Assembly: GCA_030267565.1 (NCBI GenBank)
Contig: BRXU01000027.1
Span: 1,163,001-1,227,000, forward strand
Length of the DNA stretch: 64,000 nt
Reading direction: 5' to 3'
From: Pleodorina starrii
Taxonomy: Eukaryota > Chlorophyta > Chlorophyceae > Chlamydomonadales > Volvocaceae
Shown here: piece by piece, positions 1 to 11,184 of the stretch
How positions within the stretch are numbered: the stretch's first letter is position 1
How the letters are laid out: each line of letters begins with the position of its first letter
The notes under the pieces: model-generated
What the model saw: the letters and a program-made list of their open reading frames with translations, nothing else
Databases searched by the model: none
Told to the model about the DNA's origin: nothing
Position numbers and translations under genes: made by a program

Positions 1-1433
1 ACGCCCCCACCCGCTGTCCATGATCATTCCGCATGTGCGCGGGTGCGGTACTGGCATAACAGTTGGGCTGCAAGCTGAACCACGGGTCGGTGCACGCGTT
101 TTATCCGTTTTCAGGGATGGGGGACGGCGTGCGGCACGTGCATGGCCATCTCTCAACTCGCGCGCATGGTCATCCAGCCCCACTGGCGTCGACATCTAAC
201 AGCTGCTAAACCAAGAAAGCTTATAAACCGTTACACAGTGGACCCAAAAGAACTACCGGTGCGTATCGCACCTGACACTGCCGCATCCGAAGCCCAAACC
301 GCGTTGGACGGTCCCAAGCGACAAGGCGCACGACCACGAACAGCCACACTTGGTGGCAACATCCAGGCCTCAAGCACGCACAGCAGAGGGGTGAAGATCG
401 CTCAGGGGGAAAGGAACCCATCAGTGCACCCTTATCGGCCGTCTACCCCCAACAGGCTGCACGGCACCCTACGGGGGCAAGCTCCCAAGACACAAGCGCT
501 CGCGGGCGGCTCATGACTTCGGCGGCCACGCCCACCACGGACAGGAACAACGTCAACAGTCTGTTGGTGCCGAGCGATAGCGACCTTTTGCAAGGCGGCA
601 TCCTGACACGAAACAGCCGGCAGGGGCTTCTGGATCGTAATTAAAAAGGCGCTCCATGGCGAACGATGTGCGCAAATGTTCGTCGGCGCGCCGTCGGCAG
701 CAGCATGCGCACGAGGGTCCAACGGGCCCCGTAGACCCCATTGCCATGCGTGCCTTGGGTCGGCATCATGGACTGTGAACAAGCCGCTCCGGCCAACAAG
801 CCCCTCCAGGCGCTTCGCGACATCGTGTAGCGCCCTAACCGAGTAATAGTTACATCACCGACAATGACAAAGCCAGCCGCGTGTCAGACCATTTGGCAGT
901 CTCGAGCTCCAACCCAGCACACCCCATCCAGGCCTCTTCCTGATCCTTACCTGCGGGTGCTCACTGATGCCATGGCATGTCCGCAGTGTTAAGGAGCATT
1001 CAGGCTTTGCAGCACTCACGCCCTCCGGGACCTAGGGGAAGCGACCAGCGCGCATCCACCCGCTCACTCACCAACCTCACCGTGCAAGCATCCACCTGCC
1101 AATAGCACGGCGTTGCCATCCGCCCATCCCCCATACTTATATTACATGGCAAAGGACAAAACCCTGCCTGCCCGCCACTCAATCCACAGGCCCATCCAAA
1201 CTGATCCTCCTTGCCTCCCACATGCCCCCCGCCTGCCCCACCCACTTTCCCAGCCACGACACGCACACCGAACGACCCCGCGCGAACCCCAGGCCTCTTC
1301 GCTACAGTACGAAAAGGCCCTCGAAACCACATTGCCCGAATGTTCCAAACCATCCGAAAGCCAAGGTAGGGGACAGAGACGATCCGTCCAGCCCCGCCTC
1401 TTGCGCCGCGCCAGCCCCTCCAGGCGCCAGAAG
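1..1433. other. No gene recognised; 3' flank of the lumen-protein gene
   Basis: I see no convincing exon here. Open frames on both strands are arginine/proline-rich, as expected from GC-rich noncoding DNA. The right end should hold the 3' UTR of the minus-strand gene that stops at 1434. A minus-strand TGTAA at 1142-1146, about 290 nt past that stop, could be its poly(A) signal, but this is only a positional argument. Confidence 0.4.
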
Positions 1434-3275
1434 CTATCGCCTGTAAGGTATCACAAAGTCAAACGCCTTGCCCGGCTTGGCGCACTCGTAGGCGCAGTTT
1501 CTCGAGCAGCTCCTTGCCATGCGCGCCTTGTCGGTCGGCAGCAGCGCAAAGCCGCTCTCCTGCGTCACCTGCTGACTGTACGAGTCGAGCGCGTCGTTAC
1601 ACGCGGCCTCGCACGCCGACCGGCACGTCTCCTTCAGGTCCTGACCCTCCGACTTCCTGCGCGATTGCGTGGCGCGGCACAGCGCGGCACCAACGCGACG
1701 CGGCACAGCACGGCACGTAGCGCGGCCGGAGTGGGGGAGGGGGGAGCGTCGGGCAAAGGCAAAGGGCAGGCGGGGCTCGTGTGCCAAGAGGGCGGGTGCG
1801 GTCAAGGGGGGGGGTCAGGCAGGTAACCGCCTGCAAAGAGCAGTCTGGCAGATGCTGTGCCTCCCGAAGCAGCCGCCGATGCAGACGTCCGGTGGTGCAT
1901 CCAGGAAGCGAGGCCAGGTCGGGGCCACGCAGGAGCGCAGGTGCAGACGGGGCTGAGGGGCGCGCAGGCCAAGCTCGCAAGTCGCCAGGGCGGGGGGGGG
2001 ATCGTTTCGGTCCGCGGAAGCGGCGGCGGGCAGGGACCGCACGCCTCGTGCCGCCCAGACACACGGCCTGGCTGCGCCTCACCTGCACACCCGGTCCTTG
2101 GCGTACAATGCCTGCGGGCACGCAGAGGCATCCCGGGGATGGGGCGATGAGGCCGCGTGAGGAGACGAGGGAAGGTAGGCTCAGCAGATGGCGTGTCGCG
2201 CGAGTAGGTGGGAGGCGGATAAAGGCCTGTGTCCGAGCTCCGCAGCTGCTTTAACGGCATGCGCACGCCACAAACCCCGTTTCACAACGCTGTCCGACCT
2301 GGTCGGTTGAAAGGGGCCCCAGAAGCCGCGCCAGCACAACGACCAGCCGCCAGGCGCGCCTTGCCATCCCGGGGGGCCGCCGTGCACTGCCCAGCACGAT
2401 CCCAACACCGGTTGAGCACCACCTCACGCCCCCCCAGCCCCCGGAATTTCCCTTCCCCACCTTGTCCCCCGTTGGCAGCCCCTGGAACTGGGGTGTTTCC
2501 TGCGTCACCTCCACAGCGCCAACGCATGCATCCACGGTGAAGCCCTTCTTCCGGGCTACGACTTTCTCTCCTTGGAGCTGCTCGATTAGGTACTTTTTCT
2601 GGCGCCGGGCACATACAGCAGGGACCGCCAATGGACATTTTTATTGCAGGGTGTGGGAGTTGAGGGGAATAGACCCTTCAGGGTTTGGGGAGCTGCCCCG
2701 AGCGGGTCCGCGGTACCCAGAACGGTCACATGGTGTTTTGGTGGTATTGGTGCTTGCGCTGCAGTCCCGGCCTCCAAATGACTTTGAGGCAGCACCCAGT
2801 CGGTCGAGGCGTGCCCAGGCTGGCACTTACGAAGCTTGTGCCGTAGAGGGTGAAAGGCGTGATGGGGTCGCGCTCATCTGGGACGTCGTCGCTGCCGCCA
2901 AAGAGACTGGCGCTCAGCTCCGCCAGCGGGACGGGCGCTCCACACGCCTGGCAGCAGGTCCCCAATACGACGTCGAAAAGCGATTCTTTTCGTTACGCGT
3001 ATAGACGATGATTGGTTGCTCACCTGACGCTGTGCGAGTTCCATTGGTGGCTGTTTGCTTGCATCGCTCGCCTCGCTAAGCGCGTACGCCGACGGGGCAA
3101 TCGAAAGCACCCCGATGGCAACTATGGCCGCCGCTGCATGCGTTAGCTGCTTTGTTGGGAGCCAGAGCCCTTGATCGGTGGGGCGGAGCGCGGACGGACG
3201 CGGCAAGGCGAGGAAAGGGCGAGCGCGTTTTACGTGCGCCGCGCCCGAGGACACGTGCGTAGTCTGCTTCAGCAT
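1434..3275 (-). CDS. Predicted chloroplast (thylakoid-lumen type) Cys-rich conserved protein, 5 exons
   Basis: Function unknown. The spliced model gives 252 aa. Exons on the minus strand are 3275-3024, 2947-2831, 2598-2461, 2111-2083 (29-nt microexon) and 1656-1434, all with GT-AG borders and matching phase. Residues 1-45 are basic and Ser/Ala-rich like a plastid transit peptide. A hydrophobic stretch at about 46-61 ends in an Ala-x-Ala-like site at 63-65, suggesting a bipartite lumen signal. The mature part contains a KKYLIEQL..ARKKGF segment. The last exon is rich in paired cysteines and ends in AFDFVIPYRR and a stop. I think it resembles an uncharacterised protein conserved in plants and algae, but cannot name the family with certainty. 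The start is divergent from PUM3, 248 bp away. The exon 4 to 5 junction is the weakest point: an extra exon near 1815-1900 was considered and not used. Confidence 0.7.
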
Positions 3276-3523
3276 TGCCTCGATCGCATTCGGCGACCCA
3301 CATGCTCGTCATGTTTTCGTTGGTCTACACAGCGTCCCGAAGTCGTCGTACATTTTGGTTTCATTTAACCGCGAGGCAGAGGCCAAATACTCAATTCCTG
3401 CCATCGGCCCAAAGCTTTTATTGTCATAGGTTAAGGTGGTCGTAATGTCGCCAACTGAGCCTTGACAGTCAAGAAAAAGCTTGTCCCGAACATTTGGAAA
3501 CGAGACGACCAGCAAGCACAAGC
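3276..3523. promoter_or_regulatory. Bidirectional promoter interval between lumen-protein gene and PUM3
   Basis: The two start codons face away from each other with only 248 bp between them, so both promoters and 5' UTRs must lie here or overlap the genes. No TATA box stands out. This is inferred from gene orientation alone. Confidence 0.5.
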
Positions 3524-6500
3524 ATGGCGAAGCCTGGCAAATCTTCGCAACCGGCAAATGCAGCGAAAGCAGGCAAGCCGTCGATGAAGTCCGGCAACAA
3601 ACGGAAAGGTGACGGGCCATCGCCGGCGGCGCCGCCCGCTAAGCGAGCCCGAGAGGAAAACGGCAAGCGTTCAGGCGATGGAGATCGGAAGCAGACGAGC
3701 TCGTAAGCTGGTTGCAGGGGGACCCTAGTCCATCCTCAAAGTTCCAGCTCGCCAACTTTTGGTGTCGCTTGGCTCTGCAGGAAGGACAAGCGAGCCGTCA
3801 TTCGTGAGAAGAAGCTTCTCCACAAGAAGAACTGGAACGTCATACAGGTGAGCGCGTCACAGGGGCTGGCCTCGGGCGCCGCCACCCGCCGCCGGAACTC
3901 CCTTCACCTGGGTTCCGGAATGGCAGGCATCTCGCGAACGCAAGATTCCCCTGCGCCAATCATTTGCACGCCTAAGGTGGATGGGTTGGATACGGTGGGA
4001 TTGTCACGGGGTGAATCTGTGACAGGGTTTTGGGTTTCGGCGCCTTACCTTGGCAGCCAGCTCCGGAATGCGGAAACGGTTGATTTCTGGTACATCGCAC
4101 ATGAGGCGGTGCGTCCCAGCCTTCCCGCTTTCTTTACCCAACTTGCTACTATCTGCGGCTTTTGGCGAGGAGCGGAGCGGACCCTCGTCACGCCGACCCT
4201 AGATAGCTGTACCTCGTCGGTTACATCGTATACTGTATGACCCGACACCAGCGGTTAGGTAAGAGACGTTAATCTCAATGGAGTTTGCCTGTGGCCTCCG
4301 TGACGCTTTGTGCGCAGGATTCGGTGTACCTCTGGGAGAAGCTCCGACCAAAGGAGACTTCGGAGGAGGAGCGCAAGGAGCTTGTGTCGAGCATTCTGAA
4401 GAAGGTACGAAAGAGAGGATGAAACAGGCGGGCGGTGGGTCTTGGAGCTAGCTCCAGCTAACGGGAGGAGTTGTACAGTCGCCGTTTGTTCACGTCGCCG
4501 TTTTTAAAGTTTTTTGGACCCGCGAATCAATTGTATCTGCACAGGTGAAGGGCAAGCTCTTGGAGCTGTCCAGCCATCATACCGCCAGCCGTGTCATTCA
4601 GTTTTGCGTCAAGTACGGCGGCGAGGCCGAGCGCCGTACGGTGATGGACGAGGTCCGGGCAAACGTGGTGGAGCTTTCCAAGAGCAAGTACGGCCACTTT
4701 TTGGTCCGCAAGCTGGTTAACGCGGCGAAGAAGGACGAGGTGCCCGGTGAGGCGAGAGGCGGGTGAGGGAGGGAAGGAAAAGGGGAGGCGGGTGAGGCTG
4801 GGTATGGGCGGCAGCTACGTAAGCCTACTCGCAGGTTGTGAAAACCGCGACGCCCTCTCTTTATCCATGGCGTCGTGGTTCATGAACCTGCGGACAACAA
4901 GGGCCTGGAGTGCCCGAGCTATGTCACACTGACGGATGTCCCTGTGGTCCGTACGGTCCTCTTAATGCTCGACAGTCCTTTCCCATGTACTGCACACGTA
5001 CATACCTGCAAAATTATGGGTCATTCCGCATAATTGCCGCGCCACTGTGGCACGAGCCTGCTCTTTTGGTCCCCACAAACGTACCTGTCGCACGAAACCT
5101 ACCTGGAATCCTAGATTTTCCTGACATCTATCCGTTTTGAACACCTCTTGCTCGCACTCGCGTTTATCTTGCTGTCCAGGCCTCGTCAAACTGTTTCGCG
5201 GCCACGTCGCCCAGCTACTGCGCCAGCCGTACGGCGCCGACGTGATTACGGACCTGTACGATGTGGCCAGTACGGCGGACCGCAACGCGCTCTGCTCGGA
5301 GTTTTACGGCAAGGAGTTTGTGCTGTTTGACGGCATTTCCGGCGAGGCGGGCCGCCTGTACAGCCTGAAGCAGCTCATGGCTAGCTCGCCGGCTGCCAAA
5401 CAGCGCGCCATCATCCAGCACATGACCAAGGCGCTGACTCCAATTATGGAGAAGGCGCTCCTGCACCCGCCCATTACGCACAGGTAAGGAACAGGGCGCC
5501 GAGGGTACAGGGCGTTTGCTGCGTTGCGCGTTGCGCGTTGCGCGTTGGATTGAATCCGGCACATACTCATGCACACGCACATGCACGCACACGCGCACGT
5601 GCACGGAGGCGGTCCGCGCGCCGTACAAGCAGCACACACAGCATCCCTCCTTTGCGGCTCTCGGTGATGACATCAATTTCCAACCTATCTGAGGGGACTT
5701 TGGTCGGTACCTTTTTCGGATGAATATTTAATATCATCTTTCGGGGCTGAGAGACAGGCCGCAGGAGGCGCTTGCACCCGCACCCAACATTTCCACACCC
5801 GCCATTCGCACTCTGCCCCCGCACCCGCATTCGCGCTCCCGCAGCCTCGCACCTTGAGCCCGCGTGCTGAGCCTTTGGATTCGGTGATGACAATTTTGTG
5901 TCCCAACAGTCTGAGGGGACTTTGGTCGGTACCCTTTTCTGATGAACCTTCGAATATCATCTTTCGGGGCTGAGAATCCAGTTGGCTTCCGTGGCGCTGC
6001 ACATAGAACCGCTTCCTCTTTCCCTTGCTCACCACCACCACCACCGCCAGCACCATCACCTCGATGCGCACTCTTCGTCTGCAATCCGGATTCCTAACCT
6101 GTTGACGTTCGGTGATGACAAATTTTGTGTCCCAACAGTCTGAGGGGACTTTGGTCGGTACCCTTTCTTGATGAACCTTCGAATATCATCTTTCGGGGCT
6201 GAGAACGTACAGGACAGGAATGCACTACGCATCGCATCGCAGACAGCATCACAACCAATCCCTGTTCATCTTTCCTGCTCCTCTGCACATCCTTGCTCGC
6301 TGCATGCCCACCCTGCCTTCCACCGCCTGGTCCGTCCTCCCTCGTTCAGGCTGGTGAAGGAGTATCTGGAGTGCGCAACGGGCCTCTCGGTGGAGGAGGC
6401 GGTGGAGACGCTGTCGCAAACGGGCGAGGCGGTGCTGCGCATGGTGCACACGCATGACGGCGCGGCGGCGGCGTGCATGGTGCTGGCGTACGGCACCCCA

Positions 6501-9217
6501 CGTGACCGCAAGCGCGTGGTTCGCGCCATGAAGGGCCACGTGGCTGCGATGGCTGCGGAGGAGTGGGGGCACACGGTGCTGTGTATGGTGCTGGCGTGTG
6601 TGGACGACACGGCGATGATCAGCAAGGTCGTGATTCCGGAATTCAAGGTACGATATGGGCGGGCAGGGTACGGCAGGGTTGGGGCAGGCACGCCGGGGGA
6701 GGCGGGGCAGTGACGTCGAGGGCCTTGCTGCCGCTGCACGGGTTTGGCTGTTCGCTGATGACACAATTTGTCGACGGGCGGTCTGAAACCCCTGATGAAT
6801 GTCGACATAGAGCGCTCGCAAGGGCGTGTCTGAGAGCAGCTTCACTGGCATTCAGTGGCTTTTGGCGATGCCGTTGGGGGGGTGCTGGCATTGGGGAAGG
6901 GCTTGTAGTGAGGATGAGCGTTGATGAGCTTGCGGGTGTACTGTTGGAAGGCGGTCGCTGATGACACAATTTGTCGACGGGCGGTCTGACCCACTTGATG
7001 AATGTCGACATGAGAGCGCTCGCAAGGGCGTGTCTGAGACCCGGATTCTCTTGTCTACAAATAAACCTGCCAAAGGCCGATAAGAGTGGCCGAGTGCCTT
7101 CTTTCCATCCGCACGATTTTGTTCCTGGGACGCACGGGCGGCACCCCTCACACGCTCCATGCTCCATTCCGTCTCAGGGCATGCGAGTGCGCTGCGTCTT
7201 GGGCCGGCATCACCGCAACTGCTGCTGCAACTCCTGTCGCTGCTGCCGCTGCTGTGCTTGTTGCCGCAGGAGCTGCTGGCTGAGGGGGTGCACCGGGCGA
7301 CCGCCGTGCGGATTCTGCACCAGCTGCTGTCGCCCGACTGCCGCCGCCACTTTCCCCCTGCCATCTACGAGCTCCTACACCCGCCGCAGCGCGTCGTGCG
7401 GGGCTCGTCGGGCAAGTCGGTCACTGATGTGGATGCTGAGGTGGGTGATTGGCGGCGGCGGCGTTTAGGGTGCCCCGCGTGATTCGCGATGTGATCAGCA
7501 TCTTCAAAGTGAGCGGCTATGGGGCCGCGCGCTCTACCTACGCTCAAGGGCTGGCCCGGCGGCTGCCTGCGGGCGCAACCAAATTAAGGAGTTCATAGCA
7601 TTTGAATGTTCGAAACGCGGCACATGACAAACAGTTGGCGTCACTCGTGTGTTCTCGTCGGGTCTGTGCGGGGCCTTGAGGTGTCTCGACCCGGTGCCAC
7701 CCGCACTGCAGGACGCGGAGATGGACTTCGGCGCCGGGGACGCGGAGGAGGACGACGGCGACGAGCTCTTCACCGAAAAGAAAAAAGCGAAGAAGGACAA
7801 GGGGACCGACAAGGGAGGCAAGGCGGCTGGCAAGAAGGGCCAAGCGGCGGAGGACGACGACGCCATCGAGGTCATGGATGACGCGCCCTCGAAAGCTGGT
7901 GAGCCAGGATGGAGGCTTGGTTGAGCGGCGGCGTTGCAATTTGAACATTAGCAGTCGAAGCCGGGCTGCGTGCGGAATGTATCCGAAGTTGTATCATGGC
8001 GCCTTGGGGAGCGTGCTAATGGTAGGTGGCTGATACGGCCTAGACTCCACGATCGGTTACCCTAAGCACGGCGCCCCATGCTCTGCTCAACAGATGAGGG
8101 CGACGCGGACGCGGCAGGCGGCGAGGGCCTTGAGCGGGTTCTGGGCGCCAGCAAGAAGGACCCACGGGTCAGGCGGAGAGAGCTGCTGGGCAGCGGGCCC
8201 AAGAGCCTCTCGGCCAAGCTGACGCAGGTGGTGGGGGCGGAGGCGATGGCGCTGTTGCGTTCGCCGCACAGCTGCGAACTCGTGGTGGAGGTGGCGCGAG
8301 GCGGCGAGTCAGGTGAGGGGTGAGGACGTTTCCGCGCGGAGTACCGTGTCAAAGCCTGCAGGAGCAAGAGCAAGGGGACATCTTTGGGGCTGTTTAGCCA
8401 GCCGGGTGCCTGAATCAACAGCTGGAACAGTCCCATGCGGTTGGTTGCAGCAAATCATGCACACTCCTGTCCTCTCATTAGGCGCCACGGCCTTCCAAGA
8501 GTCTGACCGTGTGGCCGTAACCCACAATCCGCAGGCTTGCTGTACGAGCTGGATCCCGAGGGCGTCCGCGCAGTGCACGCAGCGATTGTGGACGACGCCG
8601 CCCAAACTCAAGAGGATGTCGCCGCCGTGGACGGCGATGGCGACGACGACGCGGGGCCCTCGACGTCTGGACGCGAGCACGTGCTGCTGTCGTACTACTC
8701 TAGCCGCGCATTGCGACGGCTGCTGCTGCTGGCGTCGGAGGACGCGGAGCAGCAGCAGCAGCCGGAAGGCGGCGGCGCCGCGGCGGCCTTTGCCTCGGAA
8801 CTGTGGACTCGCGCGCTCAAGGGCCGCTGTGCGCAGTGGGTGGGAACGCACGCGGAGAAGGTCCTGGCGGCGCTGCTGCATTGCGGCGTGCCGTCGGTGG
8901 TGGCGGCGGCGTCCAAAGAGCTCAAGCCGCTGGTGAAAGAGCCGCTTGAGGAGTGGGCGGGGCGGTTTTTGAACCAGAAGGGCAAGGAGGGGCACGGGCC
9001 CGCTGGCGGGAAGGCGGCCAAGGTTGGGAAGGCCGCTGGGGCTGATGGGCAGGAGAGCAAGGGCGGCGGACGCCCCTTGCCGCAGGCGGGCACCGGGCCA
9101 AAGGAGGATGGGGACGGGAAAGTGCGCGATGTGGCGGCGGGGGCCAAGGCGAAGCGGGGGGCTGGGGGTGCAGCGGCGGCGGTTGAGAAGGGCAAGGGCA
9201 AGAAGGCGAAGCGGTAA
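3524..9217 (+). CDS. PUM3: PUM3/Puf6-type Pumilio protein of ribosome biogenesis, 10 exons, host of five snoRNAs
   Basis: Nucleolar RNA-binding protein family (human PUM3/KIAA0020, yeast Puf6) that acts in 60S maturation. Exons: 3524-3702, 3781-3847, 4318-4404, 4545-4746, 5180-5483, 6350-6647, 7270-7440, 7712-7898, 8094-8312, 8535-9217, giving 798 aa. All borders are GT-AG and in phase. Residues 1-60 are a basic low-complexity tail. The segment around 75-95 (RAVIREKKLLHKKNW, then SVYLWEKLR) matches the start of the family core. Pumilio-like helical repeats run to about 435, with motifs such as HHTASRVIQFCVKYG and KYGHFLVRKLV. A CPL-type C-terminal region follows, interrupted by an acidic/lysine linker near 440-500. 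The tail is Lys/Gly/Ala-rich. Exon 7 was started at 7270 because only that acceptor keeps phase. Introns 5 (5484-6349) and 6 (6648-7269) are unusually long and carry the snoRNA copies described below. Confidence 0.93.
5658..5756 (+). ncRNA. Box C/D snoRNA, family A copy 1 (intron 5 of PUM3)
   Basis: Box C TGATGA at 5665-5670, D' CTGA at 5689-5692, a degenerate C' near 5719-5725, and D CTGA at 5747-5750. A short terminal stem pairs TCTC before box C with GAGA after box D. The 12 nt before box D (catctttcgggg) are complementary to the 25S rRNA stretch CCCGAAAGATG. By the D+5 rule the target would be the G of CCCG, which I recall as the site of yeast Gm805 (snR39b). Its D' guide has diverged from copies 2 and 3, so only the D guide looks maintained. 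Confidence 0.75.
5874..5980 (+). ncRNA. Box C/D snoRNA, family A copy 2 (intron 5 of PUM3)
   Basis: Box C at 5885-5890, D' at 5911-5914, C' TGATGA at 5940-5945 and D at 5970-5973. A perfect 7-bp terminal stem (TGGATTC with GAATCCA) closes it. The D guide is the same as in copy 1. The D' guide (gtcccaacag) is complementary to CUGUUGGGAC, which lies directly 5' of the D-guide target in 25S rRNA as I remember that sequence. Both guides therefore address one continuous rRNA stretch. Processing from the spliced intron is inferred. Confidence 0.82.
6104..6208 (+). ncRNA. Box C/D snoRNA, family A copy 3 (intron 5 of PUM3)
   Basis: Box C at 6113-6118, D' at 6140-6143, C' at 6169-6174 and D at 6199-6202. 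Both guides are the same as in copy 2. The terminal stem is ACGTTC with GAACGT, different in sequence from the stems of copies 1 and 2 but still paired. Covariation of the stem with conserved boxes and guides is strong evidence of a functional RNA rather than a random repeat. Confidence 0.82.
6747..6840 (+). ncRNA. Box C/D snoRNA, family B copy 1 (intron 6 of PUM3), U43/snR70-like
   Basis: Box C TGATGA at 6756-6761, D' CTGA at 6783-6786, C' TGATGA at 6793-6798 and D CTGA at 6830-6833. The terminal stem GCTGTTC with GAGCAGC pairs over 7 bp with one G-U. The 11 nt before D' (cgacgggcggt) are complementary to the 18S 3'-end sequence ACCGCCCGTCG. The D'+5 position selects the C after ACCG, which I recall as the site methylated by snR70 in yeast and U43 in animals. 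The guide before D (cgcaagggcgtgt) matches no rRNA stretch I recognise. Confidence 0.82.
6951..7043 (+). ncRNA. Box C/D snoRNA, family B copy 2 (intron 6 of PUM3), U43/snR70-like
   Basis: Box C at 6959-6964, D' at 6986-6989, C' at 6996-7001 and D at 7034-7037. Both guides are nearly identical to copy 1. The terminal stem is GGTC with GACC, again changed yet paired relative to copy 1. It sits about 110 bp downstream of copy 1 in the same intron, so it is a tandem duplicate. Confidence 0.82.
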
Positions 9218-11184
9218 GGCCGAGTGCACTTGTCGGAAGTTAGCATGTGCAGCGCTGTGAGGATAACCTGTACCATTAGCGGTGATTTTGGCGGGTTCGT
9301 ACTCTTTCGGTAGGTCCTAGGTGGGCAGGCAGTCCCTGCATCAGATAGTGTTTGGATAACCTGAGCGCGAGTTGGGGCCCGTGGCCTCGGCAGACCCCGC
9401 GATCATACAATGACATTGTTTTAACACGTCCTGCTGGCTTTGTATCCGCGACCTGCAGTCCGACTGGGTTGGTTCACCGACATCACTGATGTGCTAGCTC
9501 GTATTACAGCAGCCCATGGCTCCAGCCATCAGGTCAGGACTACGCCAAAAGAAAATACCCAAAGTACCTCTTCCTCCGAGGGCGACAAACTTTTGGACTA
9601 TAGTTGCGGCTGCCTGTTGGAAAAAAGCACCGTCGCATTGGGCCACCATCACTTGGGGCCATTACAAGGGCCACCATCACTTGCAGCTGTTTGAAAACGA
9701 TACCGGGATCCACGCGGCGAAAACCACCACTGCATCTCCCATGGGACAAACGAAGGCGCACGGCCCCGACCTTGATACGTTTATAGCCGTTCCGCTGCAC
9801 GCACTCAGGCACGTCGGAAGCAGGCGCCACGAAGCAGCGCAGCAAGTCCCCCGTTACCCATAAGGCACCGACCGCGTGTTCCGCGATGGGTTCCCACCGG
9901 TTTCCACATAGCTCGCGAAAACGTACGAGCATCGTGCCAACCACCGCACGGCCCGGATGCGCCTCTCTCACACGAGACCGGCGATACAGCTCATGAGCTT
10001 CGGGCCGAGCTGCTGAAGATCTGTTAATGTCATTCGTACATCAAGCTGTTGCGGCCCACGAGACACCGCAAACGTTCGATCGTCTTCTCACCGCCGCAAG
10101 TCCGGCCCCGCGCACGCGCCCAAGTCTGTGGGCGACCCGAGGCATTCAAAATTATCATCGGCAACCCACACCCACGCAACCATAGCGCCTGGCGCCCATG
10201 TCCTTTACGACATAAAGAACCCTGATGACCCGCGCGCACGCCTCCCGCGCCGTTCGGAGAAGCGCCATTAAGCAGCGCCTATCGCGCCCAGGCGCGCTGG
10301 CAGCAGCACGAACAAGGGACACAGATCCATCCATCTGTCGAATTCCGCATCCCGTAGCGGATCCCAAACCCTGTACCGATATCCGCGCACGATGTGACCC
10401 ACGCGCCCCTGCGCTCAGTGCAGCAGTTGGCAGGCTGCATTTCCCACGTCGCACGTCGGCGGACCACGCCGCGATTGCCACACCTGCAACCGGACTGCGC
10501 GCCCGGTCTTGCCGTGACGCGCCGTGTCCTGCCCTGGCAGCCCGGTATGATCTATATTACCGCAAGCTCTGCCCGGCTGCTTTAGCCGGAAGCCCCGGGA
10601 ACCATGCTGCAATCCGCAAGCGCTCGTCTCGGGCCTCACAGCTCGTCCTCGGCGCGAAGGAACTCGCCTGCGTGCACGGAGCGGCCAGGGAAGGGCGGGG
10701 TGATCAGTGTCCCGTGAATCCCATGCTGGCGTCACAGCAGCACGGGCAGAAGGCTGCAGATGAAACGCTCTCACGCACGCACACGCGCGCGCGTATCAAG
10801 GTCGGCGTAGGTCGTTGCCAGAATGCCAGTTATGATCGGACAAGACGGTCTCACACCGGAGACGCCCATCCGCACCCGCGGTGCAGTGCCCCTGCCCTTG
10901 CCCGCCCTCCATCAGCGCCTGTGTCAGTGTCCAGAAAAATTCAAACCCCACTTCCCGCCAGGGCCTACCGGAACTCCTCGCGCACCCCTCCCCACCCAAC
11001 CCCCAAACGACCCGTTGGAAAGGCCGTCTCCCAGCTTCCTCACTCCACACTGCATGAAAGGCTCCAAACCCGCAGCGTCGCGCTCCATGTATCCGTTCTT
11101 GCTTGCCTCGGAATCGCGCTTTCCCTAATTGCCCCTCGGGATCCGCTTACGTCGCCTCCGTCCCAACACGCTGCGGCATCAGCA
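9218..11184. other. Convergent intergenic stretch between PUM3 and NIP7
   Basis: This should contain both 3' UTRs. No exon with recognisable protein likeness was found. The longest frame (10225-11430, +) is Arg/Pro/Ser-rich, has no domain, and overlaps the NIP7 exon on the other strand. A minus frame at 9540-9971 has more ordinary composition but no recognisable motif or splice context. Confidence 0.4.

Noticed and set aside
1815..1905. Extra Cys-rich exon (DAPPDVCIGGCFGRH) in the lumen-protein gene
   Set aside because: No convincing splice donor and the direct join of exons 4 and 5 is already in phase.
7178..7269. Earlier start of PUM3 exon 7 at the CAG near 7177
   Set aside because: It breaks the reading frame; the CAG at 7269 keeps phase and matches the family.
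8309..9229. 306-codon minus-strand open frame
   Set aside because: Antisense shadow of the last PUM3 exon.
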